From: Agarivorans albus
GTDB taxonomy: Bacteria; Pseudomonadota; Gammaproteobacteria; Enterobacterales; Celerinatantimonadaceae
Assembly: GCF_019670105.1 (NCBI RefSeq)
Contig: NZ_AP023032.1
Span: forward strand, 2,288,972-2,352,971
Direction: 5' to 3'
Length of the DNA stretch: 64,000 nt
Shown here: positions 19,536 to 28,811 of the stretch, piece after piece
How the letters are laid out: every line of letters begins with the position of its first letter
How positions within the stretch are numbered: position 1 is the first letter of the stretch
The notes under the pieces: model-generated
Told to the model about the DNA's origin: nothing
Databases searched by the model: none
Seen by the model: the letters and a program-made list of their open reading frames with translations, nothing else
Program-made: the position numbers and the translations under genes

Positions 19536-20096
19536 CTATTTTTGTTCCTCGATGATTGCGACATCTATTTGGTTCAATTTCCAATCCCAGTTTTTGGTTG
19601 TTGTTGGTATTGGGCGCATTTCAATACAATCGGTTGGGCAGGGCGCCACACATAGCTCGCACCCGGTACATTCTTTAGTAATAACCGTATGCATATGTTT
19701 ATTTGCGCCCATAATGGCATCTACAGGGCAAGCTTGAATGCATTTGGTACAACCGATACACGCATCTTCTACGATGTAGGCTACTTTCTTACGGTCATCT
19801 TCTTTTACGGCTGACTCATCCAGAGGGATCGCTTCAACGCCTAGCAATTCTGCTAGTTTTACTACAGTCTCTTCGCCGCCTGGTGGGCATTTGTTTATTG
19901 CTTCGCCGTTGGCTATGGCTTCAGCGTAGGGCCGACAACCAGGATGACCACATTGTCCGCACTGTGTTTGAGGTAGCAGTGCTTCCACTTGATCGGCAAT
20001 GGGGTTGCCTTCAACTTTATATTTGATGGCCGCATAACCCAGTATTCCACCAAATACCAAGGCTAGAAGGGTGATTGCAATAAGTGCTTCTAACAT
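19536..20096 (-). CDS. rsxB: Electron transport complex subunit RsxB
   Basis: 186 residues: N-terminal membrane anchor, a Cys set CGQCGHPGC for one 4Fe-4S cluster near residues 47-55, and two ferredoxin motifs [12 protein letters not shown] and [12 protein letters not shown]. This is the standard RnfB/RsxB layout. It lies between rsxA and rsxC with almost no gaps. Confidence 0.96.
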   Translation of the reverse strand: MLEALIAITLLALVFGGILGYAAIKYKVEGNPIADQVEALLPQTQCGQCGHPGCRPYAEAIANGEAINKCPPGGEETVVKLAELLGVEAIPLDESAVKEDDRKKVAYIVEDACIGCTKCIQACPVDAIMGANKHMHTVITKECTGCELCVAPCPTDCIEMRPIPTTTKNWDWKLNQIDVAIIEEQK

Positions 20097-20105
20097 CTAA
20101 ACATA

Positions 20106-20684
20106 CTACTTAATTAATCCAGTGAAACCTACAAAGGCTAAAGACATAAGCCCAGCTGTGATCATGGCGATCGCCGCGCCTTTAAAAGGTAGCGGGATAT
20201 CTGCTACCACAAGGCGTTCACGCATTGCTGAGAACAGAATCAACACTAGCGAGAAGCCAGCTGCTGCTCCAAAACCATAGATAATTGATTCAAATAGATC
20301 ATGCTGCTCATTAATGTTTAGTAGCGCCACACCTAATACTGCACAGTTAGAGGTGATAAGCGGTAGGTAAATGCCTAATACACGGTGAAGTGCGGGGCTG
20401 GCTTTTTGCACAAACATCTCGGTGAACTGAACCACAACGGCAATAACCAAAATAAAACTCATGGTGCGCAGATAAACAATATCTAGTGGCAACAATATGT
20501 ATTGTTCTACTAAATAGGAGCTCATTGACGCAAGGGTAAGCACAAAAGTGGTTGCTAAGGCCATGCCGATGGCGGTTTCTACTTTGCTGGACACACCCAT
20601 AAATGGGCATAAACCCAAGAACTTAACCAGCACAAAATTGTTAACCAGTACGGTACTGATTAATAACAACAAATATTCAGTCAT
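20106..20684 (-). CDS. rsxA: Electron transport complex subunit RsxA
   Basis: 192 residues, six membrane segments, with the conserved [15 protein letters not shown]-type segment near the N-terminus and TSNCAVLG in the middle. First gene of rsxABCDGE-nth. The region upstream (20685-21029) is shared with divergent nrdD. Confidence 0.96.
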   Translation of the reverse strand: MTEYLLLLISTVLVNNFVLVKFLGLCPFMGVSSKVETAIGMALATTFVLTLASMSSYLVEQYILLPLDIVYLRTMSFILVIAVVVQFTEMFVQKASPALHRVLGIYLPLITSNCAVLGVALLNINEQHDLFESIIYGFGAAAGFSLVLILFSAMRERLVVADIPLPFKGAAIAMITAGLMSLAFVGFTGLIK

Positions 20685-20830
20685 TTAAATAAGATGCAGC
20701 GGAACGAGCCGCTATTATCCTTGTTTGTGGTGCGTATAACAACCGTGACTTCAATGTGGAAAAGGCGCTAAAAATTTGCTGTGAGTTGTGAATCATTTTT
20801 GAGCGGTTAAATTTACTTTTTACCCTTCGG

Positions 20831-20844
20831 TTGATCTCGATCAT
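20831..20844. promoter_or_regulatory. FNR-type box upstream of nrdD
   Basis: TTGAT-CTCG-ATCAT matches the FNR/Anr consensus TTGAT-N4-ATCAA at 9 of 10 positions. Its centre is about 38-42 bp upstream of a likely start near 20875-20879 (TAAAAT at 20863-20868 as -10), suiting activation of nrdDG without oxygen. It is about 150 bp from divergent rsxA, which could also respond. Confidence 0.72.
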
Positions 20845-20875
20845 TTGTATTTGCTTTATCCTTAAAATCTCTCGA

Positions 20876-20923
20876 CTACTATATCTAGTGGGATCTAAAA
20901 TCCTTAACCACAATATATGGATA
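20876..20923. promoter_or_regulatory. Paired NrdR boxes upstream of nrdD
   Basis: Two 16-bp boxes: CTACTATATCTAGTGG (20876-20891; 12 of 16 match to the palindromic consensus) and a weaker CCACAATATATGGATA (20908-20923). The gap is 16 bp, so the boxes are 32 bp apart centre to centre, which is the spacing NrdR uses (three helical turns). They would repress nrdDG when dATP is high. Confidence 0.75.
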
Positions 20924-21029
20924 ACCATCACATTGGATGCTTTTTTGAGCGTTTCTTTGTTAGAAGCCTTTAGTGGCGCGGGTTCCACAGTTTTTTATTT
21001 AATGAGTGAGTGAAATTGGAGCGTAAATC
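20924..21029 (+). other. nrdD leader
   Basis: Remainder of the 345-bp rsxA/nrdD divergent region. Apart from the FNR and NrdR sites, only a TTGGAG Shine-Dalgarno near 21016-21021 is seen. A frame on the minus strand at 20677-20988 has no protein-like composition and covers the regulatory sites, so I do not call it. Confidence 0.5.
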
Positions 21030-23150
21030 GTGAAAACAGTCGTGATAAAACGAGACGGAAGCCGTGTACCTTACGACGCAAAGCGGATTGTTGATGCAGT
21101 GCTAAAAGCAGCTGAAGCTTTAGGTGTTAAGGACAACCTAGTTGCATTGCAAATTGCCCAACAAGTAACAGAACAGTTTTTGAACTTACCTGAAGTAGAT
21201 ATCAACGATATTCAATCGTCTGTTGAAAACTACTTAATGGAAAGTGATAACAAGACTTTAGCACGTGCTTACATTGAATATCGTCACGACCGCGACGTTG
21301 CTCGCGAAAAGCGCAGCGTGTTAAATGCTGAGATCCGTGGTTTGGTTGAACAAAGCAATGCCGCGTTACTTAACGAAAATGCGAATAAAGACAGTAAGGT
21401 CATTCCTACTCAACGCGATTTGTTAGCGGGCATTGTTGCAAAACACTACGCTAAAACTCATTTGCTTCCGCGAGATGTAGTAAAAGCTCACGAAACCGGC
21501 GAAATTCACTTTCACGATTTAGATTACGCACCATTTTTCCCAATGTTTAACTGCATGCTAATCGACTTAGAAGGCATGTTAACCGGCGGATTTAAAATGG
21601 GTAACGCTGAAATTGAAACCCCAAAATCAATTTCAACAGCAACTGCAGTAACAGCCCAGATCATCGCTCAAGTAGCGAGCCATATTTATGGTGGAACGAC
21701 GATTAACCGCATCGACGAGATTCTTTCGCCTTACGTCACCAAAAGCCATGAAAAACACTTAGCTACTGCTAAAAAATGGCAAATAGCCGACGCCGAAGCT
21801 TACGCTAAAGCACAAACCGAAAAAGAATGTCATGATGCATTCCAGTCTTTAGAGTATGAAGTAAATACTCTACACACTGCGAATGGGCAAACACCATTTG
21901 TTACCTTTGGTTTTGGCTTAGGCTCTTGCTGGGCCTCGCGACTAATTCAGCGTTCAATCCTAGAGAACCGTATTGCCGGATTAGGTAAAAATGCTAAAAC
22001 GGCCGTATTCCCTAAGCTGGTATTTGCCATTAAAGACGGCTTAAACCATAAAAAAGAAGATCCAAGTTACGATATTAAGCAGTTAGCTTTGGAATGTGCG
22101 TCAAAACGCATGTACCCAGATATTTTAAACTACGACAAAGTTGTTGAAGTAACGGGCTCGTTTAAAACCCCTATGGGTTGTCGTAGTTTCTTAGGTCACT
22201 ACCAAGAAGAAGGTAAAGACATTCACGATGGTCGTAATAACCTTGGTGTAGTGAGCTTGAATTTACCCCGCATTGCTATTGAAGCTAAAGGTGATGAACA
22301 ACGTTTCTTCGAACTACTTGAACAACGTTTAAGTGTTGCCAAACATGGTTTAGATAGCCGCATCTCTCGCCTTAAAGGTGTTAAAGCCAAAGTTGCCCCA
22401 ATCTTGTACATGGAAGGCGCTTGTGGCGTTCGGTTAAATGCCGAAGATGATGTATCTAAAATCTTCGAAAATGGTCGTGCGTCAATTTCTTTAGGTTACA
22501 TCGGTTTGCATGAGACTGTGAACGCGCTATACGGAAACAGTGAACACGTTTACGACAATAAACAGTTACAACAAAAAGCTATCGGTATTGTTACTGCATT
22601 AAAACAAGCTACTTTACGTTGGGAAAAAGAAAGTGGTTACGCCTTTAGTTTATACAGCACCCCAAGTGAAAACCTATGTGATCGCTTCTGCCGTTTAGAC
22701 GCCAAAAAGTTTGGTGTAATCGAGGGCGTAACAGATAAAGGTTACTACACCAATAGTTTCCACTTAGATGTAGAAAAGAAGGTAAACCCCTTTGACAAAA
22801 TAGATTTCGAACAGCCTTATCCTTCAGTAACTAGTGGCGGCTTTATTTGTTACGGTGAATACCCAAATATGCAGCACAATACTGAGGCCTTAGAGGATGT
22901 TTGGGATTATAGCTATAGTCGCGTTCCGTATTACGGTACAAATACGCCAATTGACGAATGTTACGAATGTGACTTCACTGGCGAGTTTAACTGCACCAGT
23001 AAAGGCTTTGAGTGTCCTTCTTGTGGTAATGCAGAATCCAGTAAGGTATCTGTTACTCGACGAGTATGTGGCTATTTAGGTAGCCCTGATGCACGACCAT
23101 TTAACTATGGTAAGCAAGAAGAAGTTAAACGCCGAGTGAAACATCTGTAA
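21030..23150 (+). CDS. nrdD: Anaerobic ribonucleoside-triphosphate reductase, class III
   Basis: 706 residues (E. coli 712). It makes deoxynucleotides without oxygen using a glycyl radical. An N-terminal ATP-cone starts at MKTVVIKRDGSRVPYDAKRI. The C-terminus has the zinc Cys pairs CYEC and CPSC, then the glycyl-radical segment RRVCGYLGSPDARPFNYGK. The start is GTG 21030. nrdG follows with no gap. FNR and NrdR sites upstream predict induction by anoxia and repression by dATP. Confidence 0.97.
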   Translation: MKTVVIKRDGSRVPYDAKRIVDAVLKAAEALGVKDNLVALQIAQQVTEQFLNLPEVDINDIQSSVENYLMESDNKTLARAYIEYRHDRDVAREKRSVLNAEIRGLVEQSNAALLNENANKDSKVIPTQRDLLAGIVAKHYAKTHLLPRDVVKAHETGEIHFHDLDYAPFFPMFNCMLIDLEGMLTGGFKMGNAEIETPKSISTATAVTAQIIAQVASHIYGGTTINRIDEILSPYVTKSHEKHLATAKKWQIADAEAYAKAQTEKECHDAFQSLEYEVNTLHTANGQTPFVTFGFGLGSCWASRLIQRSILENRIAGLGKNAKTAVFPKLVFAIKDGLNHKKEDPSYDIKQLALECASKRMYPDILNYDKVVEVTGSFKTPMGCRSFLGHYQEEGKDIHDGRNNLGVVSLNLPRIAIEAKGDEQRFFELLEQRLSVAKHGLDSRISRLKGVKAKVAPILYMEGACGVRLNAEDDVSKIFENGRASISLGYIGLHETVNALYGNSEHVYDNKQLQQKAIGIVTALKQATLRWEKESGYAFSLYSTPSENLCDRFCRLDAKKFGVIEGVTDKGYYTNSFHLDVEKKVNPFDKIDFEQPYPSVTSGGFICYGEYPNMQHNTEALEDVWDYSYSRVPYYGTNTPIDECYECDFTGEFNCTSKGFECPSCGNAESSKVSVTRRVCGYLGSPDARPFNYGKQEEVKRRVKHL

Positions 23151-23621
23151 ATGAACTATTTGAGTTACCATTCGGTCGACGTAGTTAACGGGCAAGGTAC
23201 GCGCTGTACCTTGTTTGTTGCTGGTTGCGAGCATCAATGTCGAGGTTGTTATAACCAGAAATCCTGGCGCTGTGATTCCGGCCACCCGTATACTGATGAC
23301 TTAGAACAACAGATTATCAATGATTTGAACGATTCTAGGATTCGACGTAAAGGGCTTAGCTTGAGTGGTGGAGATCCACTACATCCAGATAACTTAGACG
23401 CTGTACAACGATTAGTTGAACGCGTTAGAAAAGAGTGCGCAGGCAAAGATATTTGGATGTGGACAGGCTATCAACTTAAAGAACTAAACCCGCAACAGCA
23501 GGCAATTGTTAAGCAAGTTGATACCTTAATTGACGGCAAATTTGAACAAGAGCTGGCCGACCCAAAATTACAATGGCGAGGCAGTAGTAACCAAATTATT
23601 CACTGCCAACCCCTTCAGTAG
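23151..23621 (+). CDS. nrdG: Anaerobic ribonucleotide reductase activase NrdG
   Basis: 156 residues, radical SAM enzyme that generates the glycyl radical in NrdD. The CxxxCxxC cluster motif is CEHQCRGC near residues 26-33, and SGGDPL is the SAM-binding GGE-like segment. The ATG begins right after the nrdD TAA. Its last base abuts the convergent gene at 23622, leaving no space for a separate terminator. Confidence 0.97.
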   Translation: MNYLSYHSVDVVNGQGTRCTLFVAGCEHQCRGCYNQKSWRCDSGHPYTDDLEQQIINDLNDSRIRRKGLSLSGGDPLHPDNLDAVQRLVERVRKECAGKDIWMWTGYQLKELNPQQQAIVKQVDTLIDGKFEQELADPKLQWRGSSNQIIHCQPLQ

Positions 23622-25466
23622 TTAAGCGATAAGCTCAGGACGCGAAATTAAGTAGCCCTGCAAGCTATCGACATACATAGATTCAAGTAGCTGTTTTTGC
23701 TCTAAGGTTTCAACACCTTGAGCAATTACTTGGCAACCTAAACGATGCGATACCTCTACCAGCATACTCACGAATTGCTGATTAGCTTTGTCACTTTCTA
23801 GTGCTTGCACTAAATCGCTACTTATCTTCACATAGTTAGGCTTGAGCTCTTTAAACAATTTAAAAGAGCCAATACCGTTACCAAAATCTGAAATTGCAGT
23901 GTGGCAACTGTTTCGGCGAAGTACTTCAAACAGCTTTCTGGCGTTGCTCAAATGCATATCCAAAATTTCTTCTTCTAGCTCAAAAACAACCCGAGATTTT
24001 AAATTAGGGTAGGTAAGTAGCTGTTGGGTTAGCCAAGAACAAAAATCTGGGTCAGTTAAGATAAGTTTACTTAGGTTTATCCCCCAGCGGTATTCAGCGT
24101 TTTGTCCAGAGATGGTATGCAAGATGTAGCCAATTGTTGCTTTTTCTAGCTCTAATATCATGCCCAGGCGTTGTGCCATTACCATGGTTGTTTCTGTAGG
24201 AAGCTGCTGGTTATTGTCACTCAAAAAACGAATGAATACTTCATGGTACGCCGGCATAGTGCGATGCAACGACTGGATGGCTTGTGAAGCTAGGCGGAAG
24301 TTATTTTTGTTAATAAGCGAGCTAATGGTTGAGTGCCATTGTAGTTCACTACTTTCTAATGTTTCGTCATCTTCGAGCACTATTTCCCAACCATTGGGAG
24401 ATAGGCTTTGGGCAATAGCCAAGGCTGCATCAGCACGAGCAATCACTCGTTCAATGGAGTCACCACTTTTAAGCTCGGTTACGCCGGTATAGGCTGCGCT
24501 TTGCATTTGCTTACCGTTGCTGTACTCGTTTAGAGAGCTTTTTAGTGCCTGAGCGACTTGGCTAACTCTGCTGGCTGGGAATTTAGGCAATACCAGGGCA
24601 AACTCAGCTCCCAAAAGTCTAAACAAGCTGCTTGATGAATAATCTTTGCGATTAACATCGATGATCTTAGCGATATCTCTAATGTAGTCATCGCCAGCTT
24701 GGTGACCACGTGCTTTGTTGATTTCTTCAAGTTGCGAGGCTCTAACCAAAAACAAAACCGTATCTTTAGGTGTTGTCTTTAACATTTCCTGCATTTTTTG
24801 GCGGAACGAGTGTCGATTAAACTGGCCAGTTAATGGGTCTAGGGCAACTTGCTTCTCTAATTGTTGAATTGCATGTTTTTGTTGGCGGATTTGCTGAGTA
24901 AACTGCTGTTTCTGATCCTTAATTAACTCGCCAACTGCACCAAGCACCGGCTTTTCATCAACTAATCGATCGGCATTAACCAGCTTTTTGAGCTTACTTT
25001 TAACCCGAGACATAGCTCGTATATAAAGAAGGCTGGTTAACATGTAGCCCATTGCACAAAGCGCTGCGATGGTTAGATAGAGGCGTAAGTATCCGTCACT
25101 AACAAATTCAAATGAGGGCTTAAAGTTAACTTGGAACTTATCTACTGCAATGGTTTGCATTGATGTTTTACTAGGTTCGGCTAAGTCAACTAACCAGTGC
25201 TGCGGCGCACCAACCAATGCCAAAGTATTATCAACAGCTAACTGTGTAGAGATAAAACTAAGTTGGTGTTGATCACGTAAAGTTGCTAGATACTCTTGAT
25301 TGAGCTGGTCAATTCTGGTCAATTGCAGAGAGAGCAGGGAGTTAATCTGCTGATTTTCACGGGCCAGATCAAGTTTAAACAACTGTACATGAACACCCAC
25401 CAGCGCAATCCATAGCGCGATAAATAAAAAAGCATTTACAACAAAAAATGTTCTAAGGCCTTTCAT
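23622..25466 (-). CDS. Membrane GGDEF/EAL protein with degenerate motifs
   Basis: 614 residues: N-terminal membrane segment, a periplasmic LapD-like stretch to about residue 135, a second membrane segment near 140, a coiled-coil linker, GGDEF domain (about 210-360) and EAL domain (about 375-610). The synthase signature reads LGAEF instead of GGDEF. In the EAL domain, EAL is EVF, DDFG is SDFG, KID is KIS and AEGVE is AQGVE. Both activities are probably lost, so a role as c-di-GMP sensor or as a CsrD/LapD-like regulator is likely. It ends convergent to nrdG. Confidence 0.85.
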   Translation of the reverse strand: MKGLRTFFVVNAFLFIALWIALVGVHVQLFKLDLARENQQINSLLSLQLTRIDQLNQEYLATLRDQHQLSFISTQLAVDNTLALVGAPQHWLVDLAEPSKTSMQTIAVDKFQVNFKPSFEFVSDGYLRLYLTIAALCAMGYMLTSLLYIRAMSRVKSKLKKLVNADRLVDEKPVLGAVGELIKDQKQQFTQQIRQQKHAIQQLEKQVALDPLTGQFNRHSFRQKMQEMLKTTPKDTVLFLVRASQLEEINKARGHQAGDDYIRDIAKIIDVNRKDYSSSSLFRLLGAEFALVLPKFPASRVSQVAQALKSSLNEYSNGKQMQSAAYTGVTELKSGDSIERVIARADAALAIAQSLSPNGWEIVLEDDETLESSELQWHSTISSLINKNNFRLASQAIQSLHRTMPAYHEVFIRFLSDNNQQLPTETTMVMAQRLGMILELEKATIGYILHTISGQNAEYRWGINLSKLILTDPDFCSWLTQQLLTYPNLKSRVVFELEEEILDMHLSNARKLFEVLRRNSCHTAISDFGNGIGSFKLFKELKPNYVKISSDLVQALESDKANQQFVSMLVEVSHRLGCQVIAQGVETLEQKQLLESMYVDSLQGYLISRPELIA

Positions 25467-25607
25467 ATCCTACCTGTTTAATAAATCAGCGATCTCTAAT
25501 AATGATACATGCAAACATTAGACTTATCTATCAGATGCTTAGGATTAAGTAATATATTTAGTGATTAACAAATATCGGAAAGGGTATAACAGGAAGTGAT
25601 AAAAATG

Positions 25608-25683
25608 TGGCTCCCCAGGTTGGGCTTGAACCAACGACACATGGATTAACAGTCCACCGCTCTACCAACTGAGCTACTGGGGA
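25608..25683 (-). tRNA. tRNA-Asn (GTT), divergent copy
   Basis: 76 nt with encoded CCA; anticodon GTT in CTGTTAA. It differs from the other four copies at both sides of acceptor pair 7:66 (G:C here, A:T elsewhere), so the pair is kept. Last gene in transcription order. Confidence 0.95.
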
Positions 25684-25710
25684 ATTATAAGGCTTACTAG
25701 ATAAAAGGAG

Positions 25711-25786
25711 TGGCTCCCCAAGTTGGGCTTGAACCAACGACACATGGATTAACAGTCCACCGCTCTACCAACTGAGCTATTGGGGA
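25711..25786 (-). tRNA. tRNA-Asn (GTT)
   Basis: 76 nt with encoded CCA and GTT anticodon; identical to the three copies upstream of it. Distal flanks ACTAGATA (25696-25703) and TATCTAGT (25798-25805) are complementary. Confidence 0.96.
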
Positions 25787-25813
25787 ATCGTAAGGTATAT
25801 CTAGTTATATGAT

Positions 25814-25889
25814 TGGCTCCCCAAGTTGGGCTTGAACCAACGACACATGGATTAACAGTCCACCGCTCTACCAACTGAGCTATTGGGGA
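25814..25889 (-). tRNA. tRNA-Asn (GTT)
   Basis: 76 nt with encoded CCA and GTT anticodon. It is directly flanked by a perfect 9-bp inverted repeat, TTATATGAT (25805-25813) and ATCATATAA (25890-25898), which would extend the acceptor stem in the precursor. Confidence 0.96.
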
Positions 25890-25923
25890 ATCATATAAGG
25901 TATTGACCTATTGTAATCAAGAT

Positions 25924-25999
25924 TGGCTCCCCAAGTTGGGCTTGAACCAACGACACATGGATTAACAGTCCACCGCTCTACCAACTGAGCTATTGGGGA
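25924..25999 (-). tRNA. tRNA-Asn (GTT)
   Basis: 76 nt with encoded CCA and GTT anticodon. Directly flanked by a different 9-bp inverted repeat, AATCAAGAT (25915-25923) and ATCTTGATT (26000-26008). Confidence 0.96.
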
Positions 26000-26029
26000 A
26001 TCTTGATTTATCACTTAGCAAAGGAGATT

Positions 26030-26105
26030 TGGCTCCCCAAGTTGGGCTTGAACCAACGACACATGGATTAACAGTCCACCGCTCTACCAACTGAGCTATT
26101 GGGGA
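26030..26105 (-). tRNA. tRNA-Asn (GTT), promoter-proximal
   Basis: 76 nt with encoded CCA and GTT anticodon. First gene of the array. The flanks AGCAAAG and CTTTGCT pair, with a small internal loop between them and the acceptor stem. Confidence 0.96.
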
Positions 26106-26130
26106 ATCGCTTTGCTTAAGTGCGGGGCGC

Positions 26131-26159
26131 ATAGTAATAATTGCCCCTATAAGTGTCAA
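26131..26159 (-). promoter_or_regulatory. Strong stringent-type promoter of the tRNA-Asn array
   Basis: On the minus strand a consensus -35 TTGACA and a -10 TACTAT are 17 bp apart, followed by GCGCCCCGC. The GC discriminator is typical of ppGpp-controlled stable RNA promoters; the -10 and first four discriminator bases equal those of the tRNA-fMet promoter. Confidence 0.85.
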
Positions 26160-26760
26160 CTAATTCTACGTCAAAAATGACAATTTCTGTTTGTTTGCTC
26201 AACTTACATCCAGTTGTTGCAAACTACAGATCGAAACTTGTTCAGCTGGTATAAAAAATGCGCAGATAATTAATATTCATAAAAACACATTTCTTTATAG
26301 CTAAGCTTGATTGCCTAATAATTATGCACAATATGTAAAAGCCTTTGGTGCTGGTAGTTAGCGTGACTTATCCACTGATTTTGTGGATAACTGTGTGCAT
26401 TAAAAGTCGCTTATGGGCTACAGCCCACTAGATACCTAGCACGAGCCTAAATTTGATCTACATCTGTTTTTCATTTAATCGCTATTATTCAATGACTTAT
26501 TTAATTATTGGTGTAAAAGCTCAATTTTTGACCTACAAAAAAAGTAGTTGCTTTTACAAAAAAAGTGTTGTGCATTACTTTTCGTTACAATCTTCTTACT
26601 GTGCACAATTTAGGGTTATCTGCTATCGATTTTCTGTTTGCGATATTCTCTGCTAAACAACGCTAATTTTCTGTACAAGACTAATACGCCTTTTTGTTAT
26701 CGCTAGGTTTTGCGTAGAATGGACCAATGATAAAACTTTCAGATGATTGGTAGTAGAGCA
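26160..26760. other. Long AT-rich uvrB upstream region
   Basis: About 600 bp with no convincing gene. It holds the DnaA-box dyad at 26368-26390, a short GGGCT/AGCCC palindrome near 26407, and a near-direct repeat containing ACAAAAAAAGT around 26533-26575. A possible uvrB promoter is TTTGTT at 26693-26698 and TAGAAT at 26715-26720 (16 bp apart). I found no CTGT-N8-ACAG LexA box. Confidence 0.5.
26368..26390. promoter_or_regulatory. Inverted pair of DnaA boxes
   Basis: TTATCCACT on the plus strand and, 5 bp further, TGTGGATAA, which is the perfect DnaA box TTATCCACA on the minus strand. Together they form a dyad. The site lies about 370-390 bp upstream of uvrB; E. coli uvrB is also reported to have DnaA sites upstream. 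Confidence 0.6.
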
Positions 26761-28752
26761 GTGAAAAAACCATTTGATCTAATATCGGAATACAAACCGG
26801 CAGGGGATCAGCCAACGGCTATATCAAGTCTAATAGAAGGCTTAGAAGATGGGCTTGCTCATCAAACGCTATTAGGGGTTACCGGTTCAGGTAAAACATT
26901 TACAGTAGCGAATGTTATCGCAGAGCAAAATAGACCAACCATAGTTTTAGCGCCAAACAAAACTTTAGCCGCTCAGCTTTATAGCGAAATGAAAGAGTTC
27001 TTCCCTAATAATGCGGTAGAGTTTTTTGTTTCTTACTATGACTACTATCAACCTGAAGCCTATGTGCCGACCACTGACACATTCATAGAGAAAGACGCAT
27101 CAGTTAACTCTCACATCGAACAAATGCGGCTGTCTGCCACTAAGGCCTTATTAGAACGACGTGACGTGGTATTGGTAGCCTCGGTGTCGGCCATTTACGG
27201 TTTAGGTGATCCTCAGTCCTATTTACAAATGATGTTGCACCTAAGTGTTGGCGATATGATTGACCAACGCGCCATTCTTCGCCGACTGGCAGAGCTACAA
27301 TATTCGCGTAATGATGCTGCCTTCCAGCGTTCTACCTTCAGGGTTCGCGGAGACGTGATTGACGTATTTCCAGCAGAGTCTGACAAAAATGCAGTAAGAA
27401 TTGAATTGTTCGATGGCGAAGTAGAACGGCTCAGCAGCTTTGACCCACTAACTGGGGCTGAAGAGGCGGTAATGGCAAGGGTGACTATTTTCCCTAAGAC
27501 CCACTATGTAACGCCGCGAGAAACCATTCTTAATGCCATCTCCTCAATTAAAGAAGAGTTAAACGAGCGCAAAAAACAGCTATTAGATGCTAACAAGTTA
27601 ATAGAAGAGCAACGAATTTCTCAGCGTACATTGTTCGATATCGAAATGATGAACGAACTAGGGTATTGCTCGGGTATCGAAAACTATTCTCGTTACTTAT
27701 CGACTCGCGCACCAGGCGAGCCACCACCAACATTATTAGATTATTTACCCGCCGACGGTATCCTCATTATCGACGAATCACACGTAACCGTGCCTCAAAT
27801 TGGCGCAATGTATAAAGGTGACCGCTCGCGCAAAGAAAATTTGGTTAACTACGGATTCCGTTTACCTTCTGCGTTAGATAATCGACCTCTTAAGTTTGAA
27901 GAGTTTGAGCAAATAGCACCACAGACCATATTTGTATCAGCTACGCCAAGTAATTATGAGTTAGAAAAAACCAACCAAGAATTTGTTGAGCAAGTAGTTA
28001 GGCCCACAGGTTTATTAGACCCAGAAATAGAAGTTCGCCCAGTAAATACTCAAGTCGACGATTTGTTGTCAGAAATTCGTATACGCACGGCAATCGATGA
28101 ACGGGTATTGGTGACCACGCTTACCAAAAGAATGGCCGAAGATCTAAGTGAATACCTCACTGAGCATCAAGTGAAAGTGCGTTATTTGCACTCGGATATT
28201 GATACCGTAGAAAGGGTAGAGATCATTCGTGATTTGCGTATGGGAGTATTTGATGTGCTTGTGGGCATTAACTTGTTACGAGAAGGCCTCGATATGCCAG
28301 AGGTATCGCTGGTAGCGATTCTAGATGCCGATAAAGAAGGCTTCCTTCGCTCAGAGCGGTCTTTAATTCAAACCATTGGCCGGGCGGCGCGTCATCCTCA
28401 GGGGAAAGCGATTCTTTATGGCGACAAGATCACCGGCTCTATGGAACGAGCAATTGGTGAGAATAATCGACGCAGAGAAATCCAGCATCAGTTCAACCTA
28501 GATAACGGTATAGTTCCGCAGAAACTTAACAAGAAAGTGGTTGATATTAGCAACTTTGGGAAGAGTAAAGTACTTCAAGCGGCAGAGCCAAAAGCTAAGT
28601 ACGCAGCACTTACGCCTGAAATTATGTTGAAGAATATTGCGCAACTAGAAAAGCAAATGATCAATCATGCAAAAGAGTTAGAGTTTGAACAGGCTGCAGC
28701 GGTAAGAGATGAAATAAATGAGTTGCAAGAGCAACTGGTAAAAATGAGTTAG
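26761..28752 (+). CDS. uvrB: Excinuclease ABC subunit B
   Basis: 663 residues (E. coli 673). UvrB is the damage-verifying helicase-like subunit of nucleotide excision repair. Walker A GVTGSGKT is near residue 40, the beta-hairpin segment is [16 protein letters not shown] is the helicase motif II, and the C-terminal UVR motif ([14 protein letters not shown]) binds UvrC. GTG 26761 gives an N-terminus aligned with E. coli (MxKPF); an upstream ATG at 26743 adds six residues and has no Shine-Dalgarno. Confidence 0.97.
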   Translation: MKKPFDLISEYKPAGDQPTAISSLIEGLEDGLAHQTLLGVTGSGKTFTVANVIAEQNRPTIVLAPNKTLAAQLYSEMKEFFPNNAVEFFVSYYDYYQPEAYVPTTDTFIEKDASVNSHIEQMRLSATKALLERRDVVLVASVSAIYGLGDPQSYLQMMLHLSVGDMIDQRAILRRLAELQYSRNDAAFQRSTFRVRGDVIDVFPAESDKNAVRIELFDGEVERLSSFDPLTGAEEAVMARVTIFPKTHYVTPRETILNAISSIKEELNERKKQLLDANKLIEEQRISQRTLFDIEMMNELGYCSGIENYSRYLSTRAPGEPPPTLLDYLPADGILIIDESHVTVPQIGAMYKGDRSRKENLVNYGFRLPSALDNRPLKFEEFEQIAPQTIFVSATPSNYELEKTNQEFVEQVVRPTGLLDPEIEVRPVNTQVDDLLSEIRIRTAIDERVLVTTLTKRMAEDLSEYLTEHQVKVRYLHSDIDTVERVEIIRDLRMGVFDVLVGINLLREGLDMPEVSLVAILDADKEGFLRSERSLIQTIGRAARHPQGKAILYGDKITGSMERAIGENNRRREIQHQFNLDNGIVPQKLNKKVVDISNFGKSKVLQAAEPKAKYAALTPEIMLKNIAQLEKQMINHAKELEFEQAAAVRDEINELQEQLVKMS

Positions 28753-28765
28753 CTGCAAAAGGCAT

Positions 28766-28799
28766 AAAAAAAAGCCGCTGTATTTACAGCGGCTTTTTT
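28766..28799. terminator. Bidirectional terminator between uvrB and tpiA
   Basis: Stem AAGCCGCTGTA/TACAGCGGCTT with A-run before and T-run after; serves both convergent genes. Confidence 0.92.
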
Positions 28800-28811
28800 A
28801 TAGAACTAATC

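Noticed and set aside
20677-20988. 103-residue minus-strand frame upstream of rsxA
   Set aside because: It overlaps the FNR and NrdR sites, overlaps the rsxA start, and has no protein-like pattern.
25608-26105. Second regular repeat block resembling CRISPR
   Set aside because: The repeats are 76-nt tRNA-Asn genes with anticodon GTT and encoded CCA.
26453-26656. 67-residue plus-strand frame before uvrB
   Set aside because: AT-rich, Phe/Tyr/Ser/Cys-heavy composition, no Shine-Dalgarno, no family resemblance.
26160-26760. LexA (SOS) box expected at uvrB
   Set aside because: Several CTGT half sites occur (for example in TTACTGTGCACAA) but none has ACAG at the correct distance.
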